DNA of 64,000 nt, from contig NZ_JAHEAG010000020.1 of NCBI RefSeq assembly GCF_018596315.1, forward strand, positions 62,001-126,000. The letters are read 5' to 3'. This DNA is from Bradyrhizobium sp. SRL28 (GTDB lineage: Bacteria > Pseudomonadota > Alphaproteobacteria > Rhizobiales > Xanthobacteraceae). Below the pieces are notes generated by a model that saw only the letters and a list, made by a program, of their open reading frames with translations, made no database searches and had not been told where the DNA came from. Every line of letters begins with the position of its first letter. Positions within the stretch are counted from its first letter, which is position 1. The translations under genes and the position numbers were made by a program. Of the stretch, positions 42,420 through 50,481 are shown piece after piece.

Positions 42420-43634
42420 ATGCTGCGAATGAGCCTGCTCGCGACGCTCGCCTTCTCGCTTTGCCAAACCATGGCGAATGCGCAAATGAGCCATCACCAG
42501 CACGCCTCGGAAGCGGCGTGTGAGGAGGTCGACTTGCGTTGCGCGTCGAAGGTGACGCCGGCCTTCGCGTCAGACGGAACGCTGTGGCTCGCCTGGATGG
42601 CGGGAGGCCGGATATCGGTGGCGAGTTCGAAGGATCAGGGGCGCAGCTTTTCGACGCCGGTTCAGGCGAGCAAGGAGAAGCTCAACCTCGATTGGGGCCC
42701 GGATGCGCGTCCCCAGATCGTCATCGAGAAAAACGGCGGCATCGCATTGGCGTTTTCGATCTTCAGGGACAAGGCGTTCAACGGCCAGGTGCTTACCACC
42801 CGGTCGAGCGATGGCGGTCAAAGCTTTGCCGAGTTGCGGCCGATCACAGCGAGTAACGACAGTCAGCGCTTTGCGACACTCGGCCTCGATGCGGACGGTT
42901 CGGCGTTTGCCGCCTGGATCGACAAGCGCAACCGGGTACCTGCGCAGCAGGAGGGCAGGAAATACGAAGGGGCAGGGTTGTTCTTCGCGTCGTCGAAGGA
43001 CGGCGGCACGACCTATGCCGAGGCGCGGCTGGCGAGCGACAACACCTGCGAGTGCTGCCGGCTTGGCTTCGCGTTCGCAGGCCCCGGCCGTCCCGTGGTG
43101 GTGTTCAGGAACATCTTCGAAGGCGGCGTGCGGGATCACGCGGTCATGACGTTCGCCGATCCGGCGACACCCGGCGAGGTTCGCCGCGTCAGCAACGACG
43201 AGTGGCAGATTTCTGCGTGCCCGCATCATGGTCCCAGTCTTTCGATCTCGGCCGCAAGCACCTATCACGTGACCTGGTACACCAACGGCAAGGCCCGCAA
43301 GGGACTGTTCTATGCCCGCTCGGACGACCAGGGCCGTACGTTCTCCGACCCGCTTCCGCTCGGCCGCGCCGACCGCAACCCCACGCGGCCGTACGTTCTC
43401 TCCGGCCCGCACGGCGCCACCATGGTCTGGAAGGAATTCGACGGCGAGAGGACCTCGGTCAACGCGATGACTTCTCATGATGAGGGCAAAAGCTGGTCAA
43501 AGCCCGTCGCGATCGCCACGACGACGGATACGTCCGACCACCCGCTGCTGGTCAGCGACGGGCAGAAGATTTACCTTTCCTGGATGACCAAGGCCGACGG
43601 ATATCGCCTTCTGCCGATCGGAGACGGTTCATGA
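42420..43634 (+). CDS. exported sialidase-like beta-propeller, Cys/His-rich
   Basis: The 404-residue protein has a signal peptide (MLRMSLLATLAFSLCQTMANA) and at least five Asp-box (BNR) repeats: SKDQGRSF, SSDGGQSF, SKDGGTTY, SDDQGRTF and SHDEGKSW. These predict a six-bladed propeller. Catalytic residues of true sialidases are not evident. It also carries HHQH near the mature N-terminus, C34 and C41, the cluster T-C210-E-C212-C213 and C267-P-H269-H270-G, unusual for a sialidase and suited to metal binding. AGGAGGAG precedes ATG 42420. The stop overlaps the thioredoxin gene by four bases. A copper-scavenging or chaperone role is inferred. Confidence 0.75.
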   Translation: MLRMSLLATLAFSLCQTMANAQMSHHQHASEAACEEVDLRCASKVTPAFASDGTLWLAWMAGGRISVASSKDQGRSFSTPVQASKEKLNLDWGPDARPQIVIEKNGGIALAFSIFRDKAFNGQVLTTRSSDGGQSFAELRPITASNDSQRFATLGLDADGSAFAAWIDKRNRVPAQQEGRKYEGAGLFFASSKDGGTTYAEARLASDNTCECCRLGFAFAGPGRPVVVFRNIFEGGVRDHAVMTFADPATPGEVRRVSNDEWQISACPHHGPSLSISAASTYHVTWYTNGKARKGLFYARSDDQGRTFSDPLPLGRADRNPTRPYVLSGPHGATMVWKEFDGERTSVNAMTSHDEGKSWSKPVAIATTTDTSDHPLLVSDGQKIYLSWMTKADGYRLLPIGDGS

Positions 43635-44131
43635 AACGCTGCCTGCTGGCTGTAATATTCCTTCTTGTCTCTCTGGCCGCCGCGCCGGCAGCCGAGACGC
43701 CGTCCGAGCTCAAACCGTTCGTGCGGGGAAGCTGGCAGGAGGTGCTGCGTTCGCACGCTGGCCGGCCGACGCTGGTGCATTTCTGGGGCGTCACCTGCGG
43801 TCCCTGCAAGGTCGAATTGCCGCTGCTCGGGCAATTCATGAAGGACCATTCCGAGGTCGATGTCGTGATGATCAGCGCCGACCTCGTTCCGAATCTGCCG
43901 GGTGCTGCGCGCGCGATGCTGGAGAAGGCCGGGCTGGGATCGGCGGAGAACTGGCTTTTCAGCGACGGTTTTGTCGAACGCCTCCGGTTCGAGATCGACC
44001 CTGCCTGGCAGGGCGAGATTCCGCGGACGCTGCTGATCGCGCGGGACGGAGCCGTCACCACCATCGAGGGTTCGGCCGAAATACCGGACCTCGAGAAGTG
44101 GCTAGCTCAACAAAAAGCTGTAATGAGATGA
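43631..44131 (+). CDS. TlpA-like periplasmic thioredoxin
   Basis: The 166-residue protein has a signal peptide (MKRCLLAVIFLLVSLAAAPAAE) and a thioredoxin fold with active site WGVTC56GPC59 and the cis-proline loop GEIPRTLLI. It is probably a thiol-disulfide reductant, or copper-site reductant, for the neighbouring Cys-rich proteins or for cytochrome oxidase assembly. Coupled by ATGA to the beta-propeller gene. It is shorter than typical TlpA and has no CcmG-type insertion. Confidence 0.88.
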   Translation: MKRCLLAVIFLLVSLAAAPAAETPSELKPFVRGSWQEVLRSHAGRPTLVHFWGVTCGPCKVELPLLGQFMKDHSEVDVVMISADLVPNLPGAARAMLEKAGLGSAENWLFSDGFVERLRFEIDPAWQGEIPRTLLIARDGAVTTIEGSAEIPDLEKWLAQQKAVMR

Positions 44132-44180
44132 GAAACGAGCATATTGGGTATTGCGGCGACTCGGGCGCTTTGGGGTGAAC

Positions 44181-44558
44181 ATGCGACGGCGACTGGAAGT
44201 CTTCATTCCAATCGTATTGCTCTCGATCATGGTGCAATTGCTGGCGCCGATCGGGGCATTTCGCGCGGTCGCACATGCGGTCTCCGATCCGCTCTATATG
44301 GCGACGATCTGTTCCGGCATGGCGTCCTCGCAGGACGCCTCGCAGACGACGCCCGCCAAGGCGCAGCATAGCGCCAATTGCTGCGGGTTCTGCAGCGTCG
44401 GCCACGGCGGCGCCGTTGCGGTCGATCCGCCGCCATTGATCTTTGTCGTCCTGCAGCGCCAATACCAGCTCATCACGTGGCTGGAAGCTCCGGATCATAT
44501 GCCGTCGGTGCGCGCCCATTCGCACGCACAGGCGCGAGCGCCACCTTCCATTTCCTGA
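44181..44558 (+). CDS. DUF2946 family Cys/His-rich protein (copy 2)
   Basis: The 125-residue paralogue of 39538-39909 has the same order: hydrophobic N-terminus (FIPIVLLSIMVQLLAPIGAF), C44, H63, C67-C68 and C71 (HSANCCGFC), and the identical end SHAQARAPPSIS. ATG 44181 has TTTGGGGTGAAC upstream; the longer frame from 44151 is rejected because the short form aligns with copy 1. It may correspond to pcuA of the pcu operon (from memory). Probable periplasmic metal-binding protein. Confidence 0.78.
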   Translation: MRRRLEVFIPIVLLSIMVQLLAPIGAFRAVAHAVSDPLYMATICSGMASSQDASQTTPAKAQHSANCCGFCSVGHGGAVAVDPPPLIFVVLQRQYQLITWLEAPDHMPSVRAHSHAQARAPPSIS

Positions 44559-44652
44559 CCTCACTTGACCTCCGTCAAATGGTGCGGCCCGCGGCCGCGC
44601 CTGTTCGTTCAGTTGAGCAAAGCCGGCCCGAGAGCTGGCGTCAGGATTATCC

Positions 44653-46869
44653 ATGTTTCGCCTTGCATCACCCGTCGGGCTCGTGCGCAGCTCGCTGCTG
44701 GCATCGGCCGCCATGTTCGTATCGCCGTTTGACGCCGAAGCGCAGACCCGCCCATCAAGCCTTCCGCCGGTAACCGTCACCGCGCCGGAACCACAACGCG
44801 CCACCAGCGCCCGTCCGCCCCGCAGCGCAGCGCGGTCCGCCCGCACCGTTCGGCAGACGCGCGCTCCAGCGCCGCAGACCGCTGGCGATCAGGGGCAGGG
44901 CGGTCGCGGCGCGCTGGCGGTGCTCAGCGCGCAGCAGGCGCTGACCGAGATCAACAACACCCCGGGCGGCGTCGCGATCGTGCCGGCCGCGGCCTACAGG
45001 AATTCGACGGTCTCCAATACCATCAAGGACATCCTGGATTACGTGCCGGGCGTCTTTGCGCAGCCGAAATGGGGCGACGACACAAGGCTTTCGATCCGCG
45101 GCTCGGGCCTGTCGCGCAATTTCCACCTGCGCGGCGTGCAGCTCTACATGGACGGCATTCCGATCAACACCGCTGACGGTTACGGCGACTTCCAGCAGAT
45201 CGACCCGACCGCCTACAAATATGTCGAGGTCTGGAAGGGCGCCAATGCGCTGCAGTTCGGCGCGAACTCGCTCGGCGGCGCTATCAATTTTGTGATTCCA
45301 ACCGGCCGCGATCCGTGGCCGAACGGCGTGTCGGCCGATATGGGCGCATTCGGATTCAAGCGGCTGCAGGCGAACGCCGGCGGCGCGAACGGACCATGGG
45401 ACGGTTTCGTCACCGCGTCGACCCAGGCCTCGGATGGCTTCAGGAACCACAGTTCCGGCAGCAGCACCCGCGTCAGCGGCAATGTCGGCTATCAATTCTC
45501 ACCGGATGCCGAAACGCGGTTCTATTTCAACGCCAATGAGATCCGCCAGCGCATCCCCGGCACCGTCACCAAGCAATCGGCCTTGACCGATCCCCAAGCC
45601 GCCGCGCCGGCAAACGTCGCACTGGACCAGCAGCGCAACCTCAATACCGTCATGCTCGCCAACAAGACCACGATCCGGCTGGACGACACCAAGATCGAGT
45701 TCGGCATGTTTGGCGTCGATCGCCATTTGATGCACCCGATCTTCCAGTGGCTCGACTACCGCTACCGGGACTATGGTGCCTTCGCCAAGGTCACCGACGA
45801 CCGCTTCATCGGCGGCTACCGCAACCGACTTGTCGCCGGCGTCAACATCCTGAACGGCAGCATCGACAACCAGCAATTCGCCAATCTCGGCGGCCAGAAG
45901 GGCCCGTTGCTGTCCTCGTCGATCGACAGCTCGAAGAACACCTCCTTCTATATCGAAGACAGCTTCTACTTCCTGCCCAACGTTGCCGCGATTGCCGGCA
46001 CGCAATTCCTCTACGCCACCCGGAACCGGCTGGATCGTTTTCTCGACAATGTTGATACTTCGGGGGCGACCGAGTTCAAGATTTGGTCGCCGAAGACTGG
46101 TCTGCTCTGGAATATCGATCCGACCTGGCAGGCCTACGCCAACATCTCGCGAAGCGCCGAGGTGCCGAGTTTCGGCGAAAGCTCGTCCGGGGCGGGCGGC
46201 ACGCCGGTCTTCCGGTTCACCAGCATACGTCCGCAGATCGCAACCACTTATGAAATCGGAACGCGCATGAAGCGACCCGATTACGCCTGGGAGATCACGG
46301 GCTATCGGGCCAACATTCGCGACGAGTTGCAATGTCTCTTCGGCACCGCCACCGCCGGAACTTGCAACGTCGCCAACGCCGATCGCACCATTCACCAAGG
46401 CATCGAAGCAGGTGCGGGCGCCGCAATTTTCCACGGCATCTTCAACAATGGCCCGGCGCCCGACAAGCTCTGGCTGAACCTGGCCTACACGTTCAACGAT
46501 TTCCGTTTCGACAACGACCCGAACTTCCGCAACAACCTGCTGCCCGGAGCTCCGCGCCACTATCTTCGTGCCGAGTTGCTGTACAAGAATCCAACGGGGT
46601 TCTATTTCGGGCCCAATGTCGAATGGGTGCCGCAGTCCTATTTTGTCGACAACGCCAACACGCTAAGGACCTCAGCCTATGCGCTGCTCGGGCTGAAGGC
46701 AGGCTTCGACAATGGCGGGCCGATTTCGGCCTATATCGAGGGGCGCAATCTCCTGAATAAGGCCTACATTTCGAGCGCCAGCATCATCAATCAGGCGACT
46801 GCAACGTCACCCCTGTTCGAACCGGGTAACGGACGGGCAGTTTATGCCGGCATCAGGTACCGATGGTGA
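44653..46869 (+). CDS. TonB-dependent copper receptor (pcuB-like, copy 2)
   Basis: The 738-residue protein has a signal peptide (to about residue 28), an Arg/Pro/Ala-rich linker, a plug (VSNTIKDILDYVPGVFAQPKWGDDTRLSIRGSG, then VEVWKGANALQFGANSLGGAINFV) and a barrel ending GIRYRW with the C-terminal aromatic residue. It resembles the receptor of the Bradyrhizobium copper-starvation operon. Sequence similarity to copy 1 is limited, so this is an old duplication or two related receptors. Its leader (GTCAGGATTATCC before the ATG) matches that of copy 1. Confidence 0.9.
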   Translation: MFRLASPVGLVRSSLLASAAMFVSPFDAEAQTRPSSLPPVTVTAPEPQRATSARPPRSAARSARTVRQTRAPAPQTAGDQGQGGRGALAVLSAQQALTEINNTPGGVAIVPAAAYRNSTVSNTIKDILDYVPGVFAQPKWGDDTRLSIRGSGLSRNFHLRGVQLYMDGIPINTADGYGDFQQIDPTAYKYVEVWKGANALQFGANSLGGAINFVIPTGRDPWPNGVSADMGAFGFKRLQANAGGANGPWDGFVTASTQASDGFRNHSSGSSTRVSGNVGYQFSPDAETRFYFNANEIRQRIPGTVTKQSALTDPQAAAPANVALDQQRNLNTVMLANKTTIRLDDTKIEFGMFGVDRHLMHPIFQWLDYRYRDYGAFAKVTDDRFIGGYRNRLVAGVNILNGSIDNQQFANLGGQKGPLLSSSIDSSKNTSFYIEDSFYFLPNVAAIAGTQFLYATRNRLDRFLDNVDTSGATEFKIWSPKTGLLWNIDPTWQAYANISRSAEVPSFGESSSGAGGTPVFRFTSIRPQIATTYEIGTRMKRPDYAWEITGYRANIRDELQCLFGTATAGTCNVANADRTIHQGIEAGAGAAIFHGIFNNGPAPDKLWLNLAYTFNDFRFDNDPNFRNNLLPGAPRHYLRAELLYKNPTGFYFGPNVEWVPQSYFVDNANTLRTSAYALLGLKAGFDNGGPISAYIEGRNLLNKAYISSASIINQATATSPLFEPGNGRAVYAGIRYRW

Positions 46870-46880
46870 GGAGAAACGCT

Positions 46881-47336
46881 ATGTATCATCGATATCTCTT
46901 CAATCCGTGGGCTCGCAAGGCGCGCGAAAAATCGTCATCGTCGCGGCTCGCGTTCGCAGTTTTATTTTCTCTGAACTTTCTTGCAGCGGGGCCAACTCTC
47001 GCTGCCAGTGACAGCGACAGTTTCTTCACGCATCTTCACACCGAGAAAGCGATGGCAAACGTCACGATCTCGCCCGGGCGTGCCGGGCCCGTCGATATCA
47101 CCATCCAGCTCGAGACGGTCGACGAGCTGCCCCTGACGGCAAAGGCCGTTTCGGTGACGCTTCTGGACGCGCAATCGGGAAGCGATCGCCAGACGCTTCA
47201 GGCCACGCGCGGCAGCGACGATCAGTGGTACGTTCGGACCTCGATGAAGACGCCCGGGCGCTGGATACTGGGGCTCGGCATTTCGATCTCGGAAACCGAC
47301 AGCGTCAATATCGAGTCGCCGATTGTGATCAAATGA
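46881..47336 (+). CDS. FixH/YtkA-like exported protein
   Basis: The 151-residue protein has a basic N-terminus and a signal or membrane segment (LAFAVLFSLNFLAAGPTLAA), then a beta-sandwich: VTISPGRAGPVDITIQLETVDELPLTAKAVSVTLLD and WYVRTSMKTPGRWILGLGI. This resembles the YtkA/FixH domain found in copper and cytochrome oxidase clusters and often fused or adjacent to CopC/CopD proteins. TGAGGAGAAACGC precedes ATG 46881. It lies between the receptor and PCuAC, with a 230-base gap after it that holds no gene. Confidence 0.65.
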   Translation: MYHRYLFNPWARKAREKSSSSRLAFAVLFSLNFLAAGPTLAASDSDSFFTHLHTEKAMANVTISPGRAGPVDITIQLETVDELPLTAKAVSVTLLDAQSGSDRQTLQATRGSDDQWYVRTSMKTPGRWILGLGISISETDSVNIESPIVIK

Positions 47337-47566
47337 TTGGGAGAGGGGCGGCGGCCTGTTCACGGTTGATTTCGGCCCGTTATGGTGGAACGAAGGATGA
47401 GGTCGAAGTGAGGCTTGCTCCAGAACAGGTCGCCGTGTTTTCTCGTTTCGAAGGACTTGTGACAATGGTCGAAGCGTCTCGCCATTCGGCGGCCAGGCGC
47501 GGCACTCGAGGTAATCAGGCGTAAGAATTTAATTTGCAAACGGAATTGAAAATCGGAAGGTCGAAC

Positions 47567-48076
47567 ATGAAGAACATTATGCGCATGCTCGCTTGTGCTG
47601 CGGCCCTGCTGGTGCTTTCAGGCGCATCGTCACAGGCCCAGGAGATCAAGGCCGGCGATCTCGTTATTGCACAGGCCTGGAGCCGCGCGACGCCGGGCGG
47701 CGCTAAAATTGCGGGCGGCTATCTCACGATCGAGAACAAGGGCACGGCGCCGGACCGGCTGACCGCCGTGTCCGGCGACATCGCCGGCAGGGTCGAGATT
47801 CACGAGATGGCCATGAACAACGGCGTCATGACCATGCGTCCGCTCGAGAAGGGGCTGGAAATCGAGCCCGGCAAGACCGTCAAGCTCGCGCCCGGCGGCT
47901 ACCATCTGATGCTGATGGATCTGAAGAACCCGCTCAAGCAGGGCGAGAAGGTGCCGCTCGAATTGCGTTTCGAAAAAGCCGGCAAGGTGGTCGTGTCGCT
48001 CGACGTGCAGGGCGTCGGCGCCAAGGGGCCGGGGGGTGCGGAGCATTCCGGCGGCAAGCACGATATGAAGAAGTAG
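47567..48076 (+). CDS. pcuC: periplasmic copper chaperone PCu(A)C
   Basis: The 169-residue exported protein (signal to about residue 24) has the PCuAC copper(I) site: H-x10-M (HEMAMNNGVMTM) and, 22 residues on, H-x-M (YHLM). This fits the H-x10-M-x21-H-x-M consensus closely. It delivers copper to the CuA/CuB centres of cytochrome oxidase. The tail GGAEHSGGKHDMKK adds further His and Met that could bind Cu(II). GGAAGG precedes ATG 47567. Called pcuC by analogy with the Bradyrhizobium operon as I remember it. Confidence 0.92.
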   Translation: MKNIMRMLACAAALLVLSGASSQAQEIKAGDLVIAQAWSRATPGGAKIAGGYLTIENKGTAPDRLTAVSGDIAGRVEIHEMAMNNGVMTMRPLEKGLEIEPGKTVKLAPGGYHLMLMDLKNPLKQGEKVPLELRFEKAGKVVVSLDVQGVGAKGPGGAEHSGGKHDMKK

Positions 48077-48087
48077 AGGACCAGCCG

Positions 48088-48612
48088 ATGTCGAAGATTG
48101 CTTTTGCCGTCATCACGCTTGCCGCGTTCGCGGCCTCTCAGGCCGCCGCGCATGTCACTCTTGAGAGACGGCAGGCGCCGGTCGGCTCATACTACAAGGC
48201 GGTGTTTGCCGTGCCACACGGCTGCGCGGGATCGCCGACCGTCAAGCTGCGGGTGCAAATTCCGGAAGGTGTGATCGGCATCAAGCCGATGCCCAAGCCG
48301 GGCTGGACCCTCGAGACGGTCAAGGGCAAATACGCCACCGAGTATGAATTTCACGGCGGGAAAATATCCGAGGGCGTCAAGGAAGTGGTGTGGAGCGGCG
48401 GCAAGCTTGCCGACGACAATTTCGATGAATTCGTCTTCTCCAGCTATCTCACGGCGGGACTGAAGCCGGACACCACGCTGTATTTTCCCGTGGTGCAGGA
48501 ATGCGAGCAGGGGGTTAGCCGCTGGATCGATATTCCCTCAGCAGGCCAGAGCGGCCATGTGCATGACAGCAAGACGCCGGCGCCGGGCCTTAAGCTGACG
48601 ACGAAGCCGTAA
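48088..48612 (+). CDS. YcnI-family (DUF1775) copper protein
   Basis: The 174-residue exported protein has a signal peptide to residue 21, so the mature form begins with His22 (AHVTLERRQAPVGS). With a conserved Glu and Trp (WTLETV) this forms the Cu(II)-binding His-brace-like site described for YcnI. Length is short for the family (no C-terminal membrane helix). It lies 11 bases after pcuC and 9 before the CopCD gene and would be pcuD in that operon's naming. Confidence 0.9.
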   Translation: MSKIAFAVITLAAFAASQAAAHVTLERRQAPVGSYYKAVFAVPHGCAGSPTVKLRVQIPEGVIGIKPMPKPGWTLETVKGKYATEYEFHGGKISEGVKEVVWSGGKLADDNFDEFVFSSYLTAGLKPDTTLYFPVVQECEQGVSRWIDIPSAGQSGHVHDSKTPAPGLKLTTKP

Positions 48613-48621
48613 AGCAAACCG

Positions 48622-50187
48622 ATGGCGCGCGTGCTCGCTAGCCTTGCCGCGCTGCTGTCGGCCCTGTGCATTGCGAGCGCCGCGTGGGCCCATGCGACGC
48701 TGGTTTCTTCGGAGCCGGCCGATGGCAGCGTGCTGGCGCAGCCGCCGAAGATGGTGCAGTTGCACTTCAACGAGAGCATCACGCCGGCCGTGATCGGCGT
48801 CATCGATGCCGGCGGCAAGGCGCGCGATGTCGCAACCCGTGCGGTCGGCCAATCCGTGCTGATCGTTCTGCCCGACGACCTGCCGCAAGGTACCCAAATC
48901 GTCAGCTACCGCGTGGTCTCGCAGGACGGCCATCCCGTGGCGGGATCGATGGTGTTTTCAATCGGCGCCGTGACCGGGGCCGCGCCGCCCGCGAAAGCCA
49001 GTCCGCTGTCGGTGTTGATTTGGCTGGCGCGGATCGGGGTCTATCTCGGCCTGTTTGTCGGCGTCGGCGGTGCCTTCTTCGTAACTTGGATCGGGCAGGG
49101 CCCGAGCGGATCAACGGTCAGTCGCGCTGCGCTTGCCGTCGGTCTCGTCAGCGCGGTGGCCTCACTCGGCCTGCAAGGTCTCGATCTCCTCAACCTTCCC
49201 CTTGGCGGCATCGTGACATCAGCACCGTGGACCAGCGCGCTCGCTACCTCCCTCGGGCCATCGCTATTGATTGCGATCGTGGCGATGGCCATCGCCTGGT
49301 TCGCATGGCAAAGCCCGAGCGTCCTGATTTCCTGGAACTTGACCACGCTCGCCATGGCGGGCGTCGGGCTGTCGCTCGCGACCAGCGGGCATGCGGCGAC
49401 GGCTTCACCCCAATGGGTGACGCGGCCATCGCTGTTCCTGCACGGCATCGCCGCGGCCTACTGGATCGGCGCGCTGGCGCCGCTGGCGGCGATGGCGCAT
49501 CGGCGCAAAGACGACCTGCCGCGCGTGCTCAAGCAGTTTTCGGCCGTAGCGGTGCTGCTTGTCGGGCTCCTCGTACTAAGCGGACTGGTGCTTTCGATCA
49601 TCCAGCTCGGAAGCCTGCGCGCGCTGATCGAGACTCAATACGGCATCATCCTCTCGATCAAGCTAACGCTCGTGATCCTGTTGCTCGGACTTGCGGGGCT
49701 GAACCGGTTTCTCTTCACGCCTGCGGTCGTTGCGGATCATGAAAACACCCGCCCGCTACTGTGGTCGATCCTCACGGAATGCGTGCTCGTCGTTTGCATC
49801 CTTGCTGTGGTCGCCGGCTGGCGCTTCACGCCGCCGCCGCGCGCCTCAGTTGCTCCTGTTGCCGCGCCGCTCTCGGTCCACATCCACACGGATGCTGCGA
49901 TGTTTCAGGTGCTGGTTTCGCCGGGCAAGGTCGGCGCCAACGACTTTGTCCTGCAGTTGATGACGGGCGATGCGGCGCTGCTGCCGGCCAAGGAGGCGAC
50001 GCTGATCCTGAGTTTGCCGGAGCGCGGCATCGAGCCGATGGAGCGCCGCGCGACGCTCGGGCCGGACGGTTACTGGCACGTGCGCGGCGTGGCGCTGCCG
50101 CTGGCGGGACGTTGGCGGATGCAGATCGATGCGTTGGTCACGGACTTCCAGAAGATCACGTTGCAAGATGAATTGCAGGTACGCTAA
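48622..50187 (+). CDS. CopC-CopD fusion, copper transport protein
   Basis: The 521-residue protein has a signal peptide followed by a CopC domain starting at His24 (AHATLVSSEPADGSVL) with QDGHPVAGSM, then eight hydrophobic helices of CopD (about residues 130-400) and a C-terminal beta domain (FQVLVSPGKVGANDFVLQLMTG) like YtkA. It is similar to YcnJ and would be pcuE. It imports copper through the inner membrane after capture in the periplasm. It is the last gene of the locus; a palindromic repeat follows. Confidence 0.92.
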   Translation: MARVLASLAALLSALCIASAAWAHATLVSSEPADGSVLAQPPKMVQLHFNESITPAVIGVIDAGGKARDVATRAVGQSVLIVLPDDLPQGTQIVSYRVVSQDGHPVAGSMVFSIGAVTGAAPPAKASPLSVLIWLARIGVYLGLFVGVGGAFFVTWIGQGPSGSTVSRAALAVGLVSAVASLGLQGLDLLNLPLGGIVTSAPWTSALATSLGPSLLIAIVAMAIAWFAWQSPSVLISWNLTTLAMAGVGLSLATSGHAATASPQWVTRPSLFLHGIAAAYWIGALAPLAAMAHRRKDDLPRVLKQFSAVAVLLVGLLVLSGLVLSIIQLGSLRALIETQYGIILSIKLTLVILLLGLAGLNRFLFTPAVVADHENTRPLLWSILTECVLVVCILAVVAGWRFTPPPRASVAPVAAPLSVHIHTDAAMFQVLVSPGKVGANDFVLQLMTGDAALLPAKEATLILSLPERGIEPMERRATLGPDGYWHVRGVALPLAGRWRMQIDALVTDFQKITLQDELQVR

Positions 50188-50207
50188 CGCCGGCTCGCCA
50201 ATAACTT

Positions 50208-50296
50208 GTAGGATGGGTAGAGCGCAGCGAAACCCATCATTGATCGAGCCCGCGTTACCGGCATTGATGGGTATCGCTTCGCTCCACCCATCCTAC
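50208..50296. repeat. inverted repeat after the copper locus
   Basis: GTAGGATGGGTAGAGCGCAGC (50208 on) is inverted at 50265-50296 with a few mismatches (TGATGGGTATCGCTTCGC..CCATCCTAC). Arms are about 32 bases with a 25-base loop. This is another common Bradyrhizobium palindrome. The gap 50188-50481 has no gene. Confidence 0.85.
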
Positions 50297-50481
50297 GAAC
50301 ACCGCATGCCCGCCTTTGCGGGGTATGACGTCGTTGTGAATGTATGAGGACCGCGAAGCCCAAAAACGGCCCGAAAATCCGCCTTTCCGGCCGCTTTTCA
50401 CCGGCCCCGGCCTTGTATTTTCGCACCCGATCCGGTTTCACTGCACCTCTTCCGGTATCCCACTGATTCCCGAGTTGTCCC

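Noticed and set aside
47337..47566. Possible gene between the FixH-like gene and pcuC
   Set aside because: The frame 47225-47524 overlaps the FixH-like gene and lacks a ribosome site and any recognisable pattern.
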